Of a stretch of 64,000 nucleotides of DNA, positions 45,601-54,796 are shown piece by piece (the first letter of the stretch is position 1; every line of letters starts with the position of its first letter). A program made the translations under genes and the position numbers. The DNA comes from Capitulum mitella (taxonomy: Eukaryota; Arthropoda; Thecostraca; Pollicipedomorpha; Pollicipedidae). The DNA is taken from assembly GCA_030062745.1 (NCBI GenBank), contig CP099850.1, forward strand, positions 8,747,538 through 8,811,537, given 5' to 3'. The notes beneath the pieces are model-generated. The model searched no databases. It was not told the DNA's origin and was given only the letters and a program-made list of their open reading frames with translations.

Positions 45601-46740
45601 CCGTCGTCAGGTTTCTCGATGGACGCCGACGGCCTCCGCTTCGTGAGCCGCTACCTGAGGCTGCTGATGGACAGCGAGGACCCGTGCCTGCCGCACCGGC
45701 TCTGCCAGATCGGCCAAGACGCCAGCCGACTCGACGTTCGCCTGTACACTGGAGTCCGCCTGGCAAGGTACGCCTGACCGGGCGCGCTCCGACCTGTCAA
45801 TCAGTTTGCTGGAAGTGCGAGGGTGGTCTCGGAGAGACCAGGAAGACGTTGTGTTAACATGGTCATCAAGATCGAATCGAGACCTGTTGTTGGCCTTGAT
45901 GCCGCCTGCATCGGGACGAATGGTATCCTCCGATGTCTGGGGGCACCTCAGAAGTGTTGTGAAATTCCCAAAACTGTCTTATGCAGGCTGCCTTTATCTT
46001 TACCGGGTTATTAGTGTGCCGGAATGAATTTGCCGCGACAGACGCCGGTGTCTCCTGGTAATGTAGAAATCCTTAATAAGGGTTGTCAAGACCTCCGTTC
46101 TGGTGCGGTAAATAATCCAAAAAGGTGAATAAGTGTGGTAATCAATAGGGATCTTTTATTCGCGGCTCCCTGACGATAGTCAGACCCAGTAGTTTTTCAA
46201 CGCATGGGTTCTGGAATCCGCATGATGTTGCTTCTTTTGATACGTGTATTTGCCGTGAGAACGGGAGACGAAAGCTCCGCCCTCACACCTACTTGAGTGC
46301 GCCGTCACATTTAAAAAATGTATTAAACAAACATCTGTTATGGTTTTCTGCACTGTTGATCAGTTGCTGGGCTTTGACAAATCGGCTGTGTTTGAGACGG
46401 ACGTGAGAGTAATTTTAGTATGTCTCGCGTACTAAAAGGACGTGAGACGTACTTTTCGCCGTCCTACCAACCATACCGTTGTTCAGTATAGGGCTTCCCT
46501 CGCAGGGTCGAGACTGTCGTCAAACAAAACACCGGTTGACGTACTGTTGCGCAATGTGGCTGAAATACAATCTTTTGTTTCAGTCTTCCGGTCTCGTGGT
46601 TCCTGAGCAGTTCATCGACGTCTCCGCACACTTTTTCGGACTACTGTGACGCCATCAGTGACGTCGACAGAAGAGGCGGGTGTGACGCCATTTTTACTCG
46701 GTGCACCTGGCCATCAAGGCATCAGACTGGCAACAGCTGA
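42135..46740 (+). CDS. Gene C: Cys-tail family member with two alternative segment-2 exons
   Basis: Exons are 42135-42650, then either 44777-44924 (2a) or 44956-45100 (2b), then 45611-45767 and 46584-46740. This gives 325 residues with 2a or 324 with 2b. The start is at ATGGCGGGACTC, which opens a signal peptide (LALALAMVLAPAPA). Then come a GYSGY/GGYGGY region, DCTKYDILGVVAGGAALAALG (segment 1), NRSL, and a loop with CRVSRLLE. Segment 2 comes from one of the two tandem exons; exon 3 carries CLPHRLC and exon 4 VSWFLSSSS, a Cys and the terminal CDAIFTRC. Donors are gtaagg, gtgagc, gtaaga and gtacgc. Skipping or doubling exon 2 breaks the frame. Function unknown; probably the same membrane topology as B. 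Confidence 0.85.
42846..42960 (-). repeat. Dispersed repeat R1 terminal fragment
   Basis: Starts TTAACCCGTCCCCGACTGGG then GGCAGTTGACTGCCCC, the inverted counterpart of the end of the 43724-44070 copy. Together they form a loose inverted pair within gene C intron 1. Confidence 0.55.
43724..44070 (+). repeat. Dispersed repeat R1, plus copy, in gene C intron 1
   Basis: The longest visible copy, ending AGTTAGAGGGGGGCAGTCAACTG, a C-run and CACGGGTTAAAC. The end folds as a G-run/C-run hairpin. Further shorter relatives lie at 39730-39860 (plus) and 42846-42960 (inverted). Confidence 0.65.
44560..44776 (+). repeat. C-rich degenerate CTGACCCTGACC repeat before gene C exon 2a
   Basis: About 215 bp of imperfect units of the form ctgaccctgaccccgctgcccc run directly into the acceptor of exon 2a. 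They form a very long interrupted pyrimidine tract. The same TGACC core is scattered through the window, but this is the densest run. Confidence 0.75.
44777..44924 (+). CDS. Gene C exon 2a, alternative hydrophobic segment 2
   Basis: Acceptor gctgcccccag, phase 0 in, phase 1 out at GCCG|gtgagc. It begins with the acidic YKDDDADCDCF, then AIVGALAGFAALAALAAFAL and NAKRSLSS. It is a near-copy of exon 2b; the two are separated by only 31 nt. Confidence 0.85.
44956..45100 (+). CDS. Gene C exon 2b, alternative hydrophobic segment 2
   Basis: Acceptor gcggcctgttgcag, phase 0 in, phase 1 out at GCCG|gtaaga. It begins with YGKEEGFCDCF, then GLIGALAGFTALATLAAFAL and a poly-Ala end with RRSSGAG. Compared with 2a it loses the Asp run before the Cys pair and three residues' worth of length changes at the ends. 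Confidence 0.85.
45611..45767 (+). CDS. Gene C exon 3, CX5C exon
   Basis: The phase-correct acceptor is cgtcgtcag at 45610 (completing Gly, then FSMDADGL). The stronger-looking tttcag at 45595 would be out of phase. It carries YLRLLMDSEDP and CLPHRLC, then exactly 62 nt to CAAG|gtacgc. Confidence 0.8.
46584..46740 (+). CDS. Gene C exon 4, C terminus
   Basis: Acceptor cttttgtttcag; T completes the Ser codon, then LPVSWFLSSSSTS, FSDYC, eleven residues, CX6C (CDAIFTRC) and a 10-residue tail ending TGNS. This exon is too short to stand out as an open frame; homology to gene B's exon 4 identified it. Confidence 0.8.
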
Positions 46741-49700
46741 GGTGTAGAGTGGCGTCACCTGTTTGATATCCGCGTCAGGATCTGAAGTGTTGTGAAACAA
46801 ATAAGGCATTATGCAGAGCCAGATACTTAAGCATCTTTAGAGAGTGTGATGATGTGCACTGTTGTGTGAATACATTTACGTTCAACAAAGACCGGACATG
46901 GAGACGGCGAAATGGGCATGCTTGTTGATAACGGATAATGTAGTAACCTGACTACTGCGGAAGGATGTGGAGGATTATGTGCCTATGAAACAGCGTCTTT
47001 GTCTTTGTCCTGTGTTGTTGCATTTCAAGTTGCGTTGGCATTATCAATATATGATATTGGACGACCATACACTTTTTTAAACGAAAAAAACGTGATTAAC
47101 GTTACCAATTAGACATCGAACATATTGGAATCATCAACCTTAAGTTCGCTAGTGGGAGCTTTCTCGAGGGTTGGGGCAACATTGCCCACCTCTCTTGCTT
47201 TTGCCCATAACTTTCGTGACAATAAAGTTGAAAAGTAATTTAATTTATTTTAATTTAAAAAAAAATATAAAAAAACAAATTAATTTAATATTAAAAAATA
47301 TAAAAAAATAAATTAATTTAAAAAATTCGCCGAAATTCCGCCTGTTACTCGGAGAGCATCTTCGCAGTTTAGAATTTATCGTTCCAAACTTTTCCTTCTC
47401 TGCGGTCCAGCGAAGTCGGGAGCTTGGCCGCGAGTCCGTTCGATCGTCGGTGGCGGACGGCCGCACGCGTGTAGGACCGTAGAACGAGCACCAGATATTG
47501 CGGAATTCCATTTAGGCTCGCCCCCAATGATTGCTTGAAATCTCCAGCCATATCTGAAGTATTTGTGTCAGGGCCTTCTTCGTTCAGGTCCGCCTTTTTG
47601 CGAGGAAAATGTGCCTGTATTTGCGGTTGTATTTATAGCGTTCTGCAGTGTAAGTGTAATGTTTGTCATTGTTGCCGCAGAAATTTGATACGAGAAATAC
47701 GAAGGGTACGTAGGCGTTAGCTAAACACGTGCGGGCGTCAGAAGTTACTCATTTTAAAGCAATGGTCTTCAGCCATACATACAGTTTTGTACACACAAAC
47801 AGGTGCACAGATTTATTCGCTAGTCGGCCATACAATGTAGCAAAATATCACCATGCACTGCGAGAGAAACCACGCTTTCACATGGAATTCAACAGCGTCT
47901 GTAGGAAGGTGCCTGGTTGGCTGCAATCTCCCCGTCCCGACCTTTCCTCCCCGGCACATTTCTTTCCTAATCAAGGTGGGGCTGCAAAACAAAACTGAGC
48001 ATATGGTTCGTTTCTCTTTGATTTCAATGGAATCTAGTGCGATGCCTTCAAATCACCCAATGACCTCTCATGTCATTGCCAGAGTGCCACATCGTTCGCC
48101 GTCTCCGATGTCATCGTTATAGTTTGATGGCATTTCGGCCTGCAAGCGACACTTTTGTAGCTGCCTGGTTTTATGGCCACCTCTCGTGCGGCGAGAGGTA
48201 AGCGTAAAGTTTTAGGACGCCGCCACAGAGTCTGAAGCAAAGGGCCATTCACAAACCTGGCTTTTCTTCGAATTACAGGTACTTAGTTCACAGTTGCAGA
48301 GGAAATAACTAAATTAACGCAATTCGTTTTAACCAGTGGATTAACGCTCTGGCGCGACCTAAAAAGGCGATGGTGTAAAAAGGACCTACTACGCGCAGTC
48401 CGAAGGCTGTTGGATAAATGCAGCCTGCTGTATGCTCGGCGGCGCAATCTGTGCCGAAAGACCATTATGTGCTGTTGTATTTTGACCTCGGATGAATGTT
48501 GATCAAGCCGTGCGAGGTAACGAAAGTTTCCTTGGTAAAAGAACAAAATCTGGTGCCTCGTCTTACTGCTTCCCACCTTCATTGTGCTTTCACAGCGTTT
48601 TGAAATGAGTGTTCACTGACGTCCTTGATTGGGTTTTCTCTGAGGCCCCATCAAAGATAAACAGATCGATCGCTTTGTAGGCTGCTGATACCAGATTGCA
48701 TGATGCACTCCGTATGGCGTGTGACACGCTAAATGTTGTCCACTGGTTCATGAGACAGGCAGAGGGCCAGAATACGGTCCCAGCACCGTACCGTAAAGCT
48801 GTGCGAGAAATCCGACGCAATTAATTGTGTTCACATCAGCCTGGCTCCTTCATCCCGCCGCAGCATAGGAATGGGATAAGAACAGCAAACAGAAGCAGAG
48901 GAACGTTTCCATGTAATCATGGATATAACGGAATTAAAAGCGAAATAAATTCTGATGATGGAGTATCTGAAACTTGTAAAAAGATTTTGATGCTCTGAAG
49001 AATGGCAGAACGGCACCGTGCACTCTAGCTCTTTTCATCTGTGCATTTGCTTTTGCTTCTCTTAAAAGTATAAAACGCTGCTGATCTTCAGCGTCGCCAG
49101 ATATGCGGTCGGATGTCTGCGGATAACTCCTGGATGCCATGACGAACTCTGGACAGACTAGCGAAAGGCAATGAGCGGTTGTTAGCAAATGAACAAACGG
49201 CATTGCGTCCGCCATACATCACAGCATGCTCGTCTCAAAAAAGGTAAACGAATAACGCAGACGAATGCACATTACACACGCAAGCAACGCAACAGTAGAG
49301 TGACTGGCACGAACGAGGAAACCTGCCATCACTAACCCACACATTGGGCGTCAGACAAACCATTAATCCTTTTGGCAAGAGACTACAGGTAGACCGGTGT
49401 AAAATGAAGCGGTCAGTCCGGTGACGGGACGTGGTGGGTAGGCCATTAGTGACCCGCCACTGAATCAAATGGGTGCCTATTTACCATACATATGTATGAC
49501 ATATTATTTATATCTATCATGACTTAGTGGTCCTCACAGCTTGATTATGCATTCGCAACCTTGGGTAATCGATATAAACAGGACGACTAACTGTTATGAT
49601 AATCCTTCTGGATGATATCTTTAGAACAGGCACTGACTAACGGACCAGCAAGATGACAAGGTCTTAGATTATGCTTCAGTAGAATCATGGTCATTGGGCA

Positions 49701-50180
49701 GGAGACTCGCCCACTGTAGTAGATTTCAACCAGCTGCTGCAGCATGACAATGCAGGAAAAGAATGATAAACAGCTCTGTTTGTTTCGGGACGTCTGCAGT
49801 CTTACAGTCTTGATGCCGTGGCTGAAACTAAAGTTTCAAACGGTCGCGACACCAGCGCAAAAGCAGACCGACTGAGCTATTGTCGGTAACGTTCCACACT
49901 GTTTGTCTATGTCAGCGTTTGAACAAATCTTCCACCCCATCGAAGCTTCGGCGTCTGAAAACAAAACTAGAGAGGGTCAGCACGGCTTCGCAAATTCGCC
50001 TTTTAGCTGAATAGGCGCTAACGACTCGCAGAAATGCGTCAACGACACCCAAGTCCGGTGCTAATTGATAGCCTTCCCTGACGCGGGAATTTTGCAAACA
50101 CCACGTCCGCGGACCGGTACATTTAGCGGGCAGCCCACTTCGCACGCTCGCGCGTCGACAGTCGTAAAGCCCACATCGGA
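46741..50180. other. Intergenic between genes C and D
   Basis: Contains the AT-only tract and several minus-strand open frames (48283-48582, 48590-48820, 48934-49215, 49912-50145) that I do not recognise. The last (ending VFRRRSFDGVEDLFKR) has a protein-like look and could be a transposon relic. Confidence 0.4.
47237..47330. repeat. AT-only low-complexity tract
   Basis: About 95 bp of almost pure A/T (ttaatttaaaaaaaaatata and variants) with an internal duplication. No other feature seen. Confidence 0.8.
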
Positions 50181-50496
50181 CTCCATCCGGATCGCCCGTG
50201 CGCGCCCCACCGACTGGCGCTCAGCATGCGGCTCATCCGACCGTGACGGTCGTGGCGTCACGTGGCTCGCCTTCTCACATCCCCCCACCGGCGGCGGGGC
50301 CTCGGCCGCTCCTCGGCCCACATCCGCGGATATCTAACTGGACGCCGCCCGGGTAACGGTCCGGCTGGCGGCGGCCGTCACGGCGTGCATATGCACGGCC
50401 GGAGTTCGGCCGGCCGCCGGCAGGTGTCTCTGCCGGCCGGCGGGCGGGCGCGGCGCGCGGGAGCTACGAGACGGCGCCGGGCGCCGAGCGTGCACC

Positions 50497-51205
50497 ATGG
50501 CGCCGGCGACGTGCGTGGTGCTGCTGGCGGCGCTGTGCGTCGCCGCCGGCCAGCTCTTTCCCGGCCAGAGCCTCGACTACGAGAGGATCTACGGCGCCAC
50601 GTCGGATACCCGGTACCCGACGTACGCCGCGCCCGTGTCGCGGCGGCCGCCGAGCCGCCGCACGGCCACCGCCGGCTACGAGCGGCCGTACGCGGCCGAG
50701 GACGCCGCCCGCCGCCGCACCGACTACGGCCCAGACCTGCGCGCCGCCGCGCAGCACGGCGGCTACGGCTACGACCTGTACGCGCAGCCCAGCGGCTACA
50801 GCCAGCCGTCGTACCACCAGCCGTCGTACGGCTACCGCGACTGCAGCAGCCTGGGCACGCTCAGCCTGCTGCTCGGGCTCGGCGCGCTGGCCGCCTTCGT
50901 CATCTACTTCTACATCCAAAGCCAGATGATGATGAATCGCTCGCTGTCGTCGGGGCCGCCGCTGCTGGAGGCGCTGCGCCGCCGCTACCCGGAGGCGGCG
51001 CTGCTGGAGGCGCTCACGGTCGGCGCCTGTCGCGCTCTGGACGCCCTGGAGGCCGACCGGGCGGCCGAGGCGCGCGGCATGAGCACCGACTGCCTGGACG
51101 GCCTGATCGGTCCGGCGGCCGGCTTCTTCGCGCTGGCGGCCGTCGTGGCGTTCGCGCTGGCGCAGGCGGCGCAGGCCGGTAACCGGGCTCTTGGCGCGCG
51201 CACAG
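50497..51205 (+). CDS. Gene D exon 1 (fused exon 1 plus segment-2 exon)
   Basis: 709 nt ending in phase 1 at CACAG|gtgagagg, the same phase at which segment 2 exons end in A, B and C. The frame stays open to 51804, but that is intron read-through with no family similarity. Confidence 0.8.
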
Positions 51206-54200
51206 GTGAGAGGTCGCCCAGGCCGCGGGGAACAGGCCGTCAGCTGGTCTGTGGCCGTCTGTCGCGCGCGGGTGAGAGGTCGCCCAGGCCGCGGGGAGCA
51301 GACCGTCAGCTGGTCTGGGGCCGTCTGTCGGCGTTTGTGACGGTTGCGGTTCTCACGCATTGCAGCTACAAGTGCTGTGGGATGGGAGGCGAAATCTACC
51401 TTTTAGCTGGATTCGAAACGGGGGCATCGTACCCGGCGTCCAAAGCGATGAGCACTGGAACACGCATTGCCTTGGGAATGCACATTGACCTGCGACAGGA
51501 GAAGCAGCTTGCTTTAATGTTTTGGACTCTGATTAGCATGTTTATTCCTCGCATTGCCCTTTTTGATTTCACTCTTGTTTTGAAGTTTTGCTATTTTGAC
51601 TTGGTGTCGATTCGCACCGATGCTTTGATTCTTTCACCAAAACGAATGATCGTCGTGAAAACAGCAGTTGTTTCCATGATCTTGTACGTACGCACTCCCT
51701 CACCAACTAACAGAGACGGCATCCAGAATGATAATATTAAGGTGCGGTACCTCCCACTACTGCGCACGGAATCTCATGTATTGTGCAGAGTCACTGAAGC
51801 ATGACCAATATGTAGCACAGTGGTAGCCGTATTCATTGCAGGCCATCAGGTCTTCCATCGGCACATAGAGAAGCCCAGTGCATGCCATCCCGCTCAGTGA
51901 ACCGGAACGATGGTCCGACTCGCAAACTTGCACGTCTGCTGGCGGCCACCCTCCATCATTCGGCAAATTAGCACTCTCAGCGGTCTGGGCGCAGGAAGCG
52001 CGGGAGACTGCAACGCATGAGTGCACAGACGTCTCAATGAGCGGTAGACTGTGCCGGAGGGCATAGAAGTGTGCCGGTACAGCCTGGCATATTCTGATCA
52101 GGGGCTGTTTCATAACGGCCAGGCCGACGCTGCATTCGTCTTCAGCTGTAGATGTATTACGGATGCCTATGCCGCTAAAGTTTTTTGTGAGGAAAGGCGT
52201 CAAAATGCATTGCTTCGTGTGAACAGCTGTTTGGCTGGGAAGCAGACGTTCTCACGATTAGGCACTTTAGTTGTGCAATATCACAGTGGTGAAGTCCTTC
52301 AACTCCATGAGTCACAACCGGGTCTGGAAAATGCAAACCTGCAGTCAAGTACATCGTTACCTTTCATTGCACCGTAAGCCTGAGGCACGTTGGATGACTA
52401 CACTTCGGTACGCCAGAGGCGAACTAAAATGTGAAGGCGATCTCTCTGTCGATGTGTCTGTCTCACTCTCGCTATATTCCTCTCTTCTATCCTAGGGTTG
52501 GGAATCGATGAAGTTTTGGTGCTTATCGATAGACGATAAAATGTAGCTCTATTTATTGACTATCGATAGATTTATCGATAAATCGGGGTACTTAAAGATG
52601 TTTAAGTTGAGCTGGTCTGGTGGCCAGGTGAATTAGTAACAGGGGCGTTCCCAGGATTTTCGTGTGGGGGTCTGGATCTGACCAATTTTATTTAAACTTC
52701 CTACAGTGTGTTCAAAAATAAATTTTTAGCGTATCAGCTGCTTATATTTGATGTAAGATAAAAAAGACACACGTGCCCGATTTTTGTGCCGTATTTCCGT
52801 CCTTAAGCGTGTGTGTGGGGGCCTACTCTTTGGTAGACGTCTGGGTAGTAACAAGATTCTTATATGTATAGTTTAAGTATGATTGCATCGTTTCAGTCAG
52901 CCGTATTCAGAAAAGCCAAAGTTCCTTCGTTTAAAAGAAGTGAGCTTTTAAGACAATATTTTTTCTGATCCTTCGCTGATCCTGATGTCTCCTTTCAACG
53001 TTTCTTTCCTTAAGAACATTTTGTCTTAGGTTGACTGCTTCTTATCTTCGCTTTGCTGGGAGGTGGCTTGTCTGTGTCTTGCTCACCATAACGGAGTCCC
53101 GTAGTAGTGTTTTTGTACTTTATAATTATCTTGTACGTTCTGCAAGTAGCCTCGTCGTATCCACGCACAAAATAATCCCACACTTTTCGGGCGTCTACCT
53201 CTTTCTTGCTAGCAGAGGCCATGGTTTTACCCCTGATTACCTCAGTAACGAGGTATTCTGCGCAGCCCAACGGCACGTTTCCTTAGAAATTGCCTCCATA
53301 TCGCAATAGAATTGTCATGAAAATGTCTATCCGTCGGTGGACAGGCAGCGAAAACTTGTGTCGGCCTGGTGGCGAGGTGGGGTAGTAACCGGAGCGTTCC
53401 CAGGGTTTTGTATGGGGCCCGGATCCGACCAGTTTTATTCAAACTTCCGATTTAAGCTCGTTTTACGATGCGGAGTGATTTCAAATAACGTTTTGATGTA
53501 AAACTGGTTTATATTTTCTGTAAAATAAAAACAACATTCGTCTGCAGTTCTTGTGCCGTACTGTCTATCTTTAAAGGGGGGCCAGGGGGCGTGCCTTGGA
53601 TGCGCATCTGGGTAGTGAAAAGGGTCTTATATTTATAGTTGAAGTGCAATTTTCCCCAAAATTAAGGTCAGTTGGTGACTTCATAAACGGTGCTTCTGGT
53701 AAAAAGCACGATTTTTATCGATAATCGGTGTGATTCTTTATTGATAAACGATAAAGAAAATTAAAACAATTATCGATAAAACTTATCGATAACCCCAACC
53801 CTATTTTGTTCTGGCAATATAAAAAAACTGCTATCATGCGTTCTCGTTGTCAGCCGACTCGGCAGCTCTGAACGCGTCTGCTCGGAAGATGCTCGTCGCC
53901 TTGGACGGCAGCGACGAGTGCGTGGCGTGGGACCTGTGCCGGGTCACAATGTCGGCGAGATCGGCACCCAAACACGTACAAACACCCATCAAGCTAGCGA
54001 GGTAAGAAAAGAAGGCTTCTTTCCGAAGCAGTGTGCACTTTTAGAGTGAGCCGTTATGAATCCAAACCGCTCGACTTTCAACGGCACGAGCCGTTGCATT
54101 TTTAAGCAAAAGAATCTTAAAAGACCGTTTTGCGTCTAGTTGCTAGATTGGCTTATGAAGAACGAAAATGTAGTACATACGAGTAACAGGATTTAGCAAA

Positions 54201-54796
54201 ATACCTGCTCAAGATGTCTAACTACACTGGCATAAGTTATCGCTGTTGGATCTGTTCTCGTGTACGTGCTTGTTTTTTGCATTTTTTCCTTTTTTTGTAA
54301 TGAAACTTATAGCTCGGTTCACCAACGCTTCTCTTGTGCATACCTATGGCTTACCTAATGTGTATGAATGGTATATGAAAGCGTGCTGATGCATGCTGTT
54401 GTATGATATGTCGATTGCACGCACGCATTTGTGAACTTTGCCAGCTAATGTCTATAAAAATGTGCTACAGAGTGGCTGGTTCTGTTTTGATTAACTTCTG
54501 GTTCGCAAGGTAGAACAAGTTCAACGTTGTCAGAGCCCGGTCACTGACTGAGATCCTGCATGCTGTTCCGGGGGTCGAGCAGTCTGTGATTCTGACGTGG
54601 CACCACAGGTCGTTCGCCTTCAGCACCGTGCCAGCACTTCGTCCCCGGCTGACACGTTCCCTGTGTCCGCAGCGTGGCGGTCGCCTGGTACGCGGCCAGA
54701 CTCCGAGACGAACGCTACTCCAGCTACTGCTGGAGTCTGGTGGACGGCCTGAGGGGCACGTGCGCCGCGCCGGACGCCACGTGCGCCGCCACGTGA
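50497..54796 (+). CDS. Gene D: Cys-tail family member with fused hydrophobic exons
   Basis: Exons 50497-51205, 53854-54001 and 54673-54796 join to 326 residues. The start ATG has an excellent context (caccATGG) and opens a leader (VVLLAALCVAAGQ). Arg/Tyr-rich and GYSQPSYHQPSYGY stretches follow, then Cys116 and a hydrophobic segment 1 that departs from the family (LSLLLGLGALAAFVIYFYI), NRSLSS, a loop with ACRALDALEAD, then DCLDGLIGPAAGFFAL (segment 2) in the same exon. Exon 2 carries CVAWDLC, exon 3 a Cys and the terminal CAAPDATC. The intron that separates the two segments in A, B and C is absent. A duplicated donor allows a 22-residue in-frame extension. A hAT-like element fills the end of intron 1. 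Confidence 0.8.
51206..51337 (+). repeat. 66-bp tandem duplication carrying a second donor site in gene D
   Basis: Two copies (51206-51271 and 51272-51337) are nearly identical over the first 58 bases, and each begins gtgagaggtcgcccaggccg. The first gtgag is the donor of exon 1. The second lies 66 nt on, also in phase 1, and the interval has no stop, so use of the second donor would insert 22 residues (GERSPRPRG...). Confidence 0.8.
52493..53803. mobile_element. hAT-like non-autonomous DNA transposon with BED finger relic
   Basis: The ends are inverted: TAGGGTTGGGAATCGAT on the left, and the complement of TAGGGTTGGGGTTATCGAT on the right, each followed by repeated TATCGATA motifs. Inside are two direct copies of a module of about 250 bp (52618-52868 and 53356-53640) around a central piece. 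On the minus strand (53222-53010) the centre encodes a BED-type start: KKEVDARKVWDYFVRGYDEATC, then KYKNTTTGLR. I could not find an 8-bp target duplication. It sits in gene D intron 1, ending 50 bp before the next exon. Confidence 0.65.
53010..53222 (-). pseudogene. BED zinc-finger fragment of a hAT transposase
   Basis: Begins ATGG in a good context (MASASKKEVDARKVWDYF). It shows the W...F and first C of a BED finger, then IKYKNTTTGLR where the linker before the HxxxxH part would be. The second Cys is replaced (CRTY) and the His pair is missing. The frame stops after 70 residues with no catalytic domain. Confidence 0.55.
53854..54001 (+). CDS. Gene D exon 2, CX5C exon
   Basis: Acceptor tctcgttgtcag, phase 1 in, phase 2 out (GCGAG|gtaaga). 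It encodes ADSAALNASARKMLVALDG and CVAWDLC, then 62 nt to the donor. CVAWDLC replaces the CLPHxLC of the paralogues; the Cys spacing is kept. Confidence 0.75.
54673..54796 (+). CDS. Gene D exon 3, C terminus
   Basis: Acceptor ccctgtgtccgcag; C completes Ser, then VAVAWYAARLRDERYSSYC, ten residues and the CX6C motif CAAPDATC, with TGA three codons later. Length (124 nt) equals gene A's last exon. The WFLSS part of the other members is WYAAR here. Confidence 0.75.

Noticed and set aside
45590-45610. Acceptor tttcag at 45595 for gene C exon 3
   Set aside because: It looks stronger than cgtcgtcag at 45610 but would join in the wrong phase after exon 2a or 2b.
49912-50145. 77-residue minus-strand frame ending VEDLFKR
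   Set aside because: Residue composition is plausible for protein, but I cannot match it to a family, and it overlaps the GC-rich upstream region of gene D.
51206-51804. Continuation of gene D's frame to a 435-residue protein
   Set aside because: Runs straight through a strong phase-1 donor that matches the paralogues; the extra sequence lacks the conserved CX5C and CX6C tail, which lies in downstream exons.
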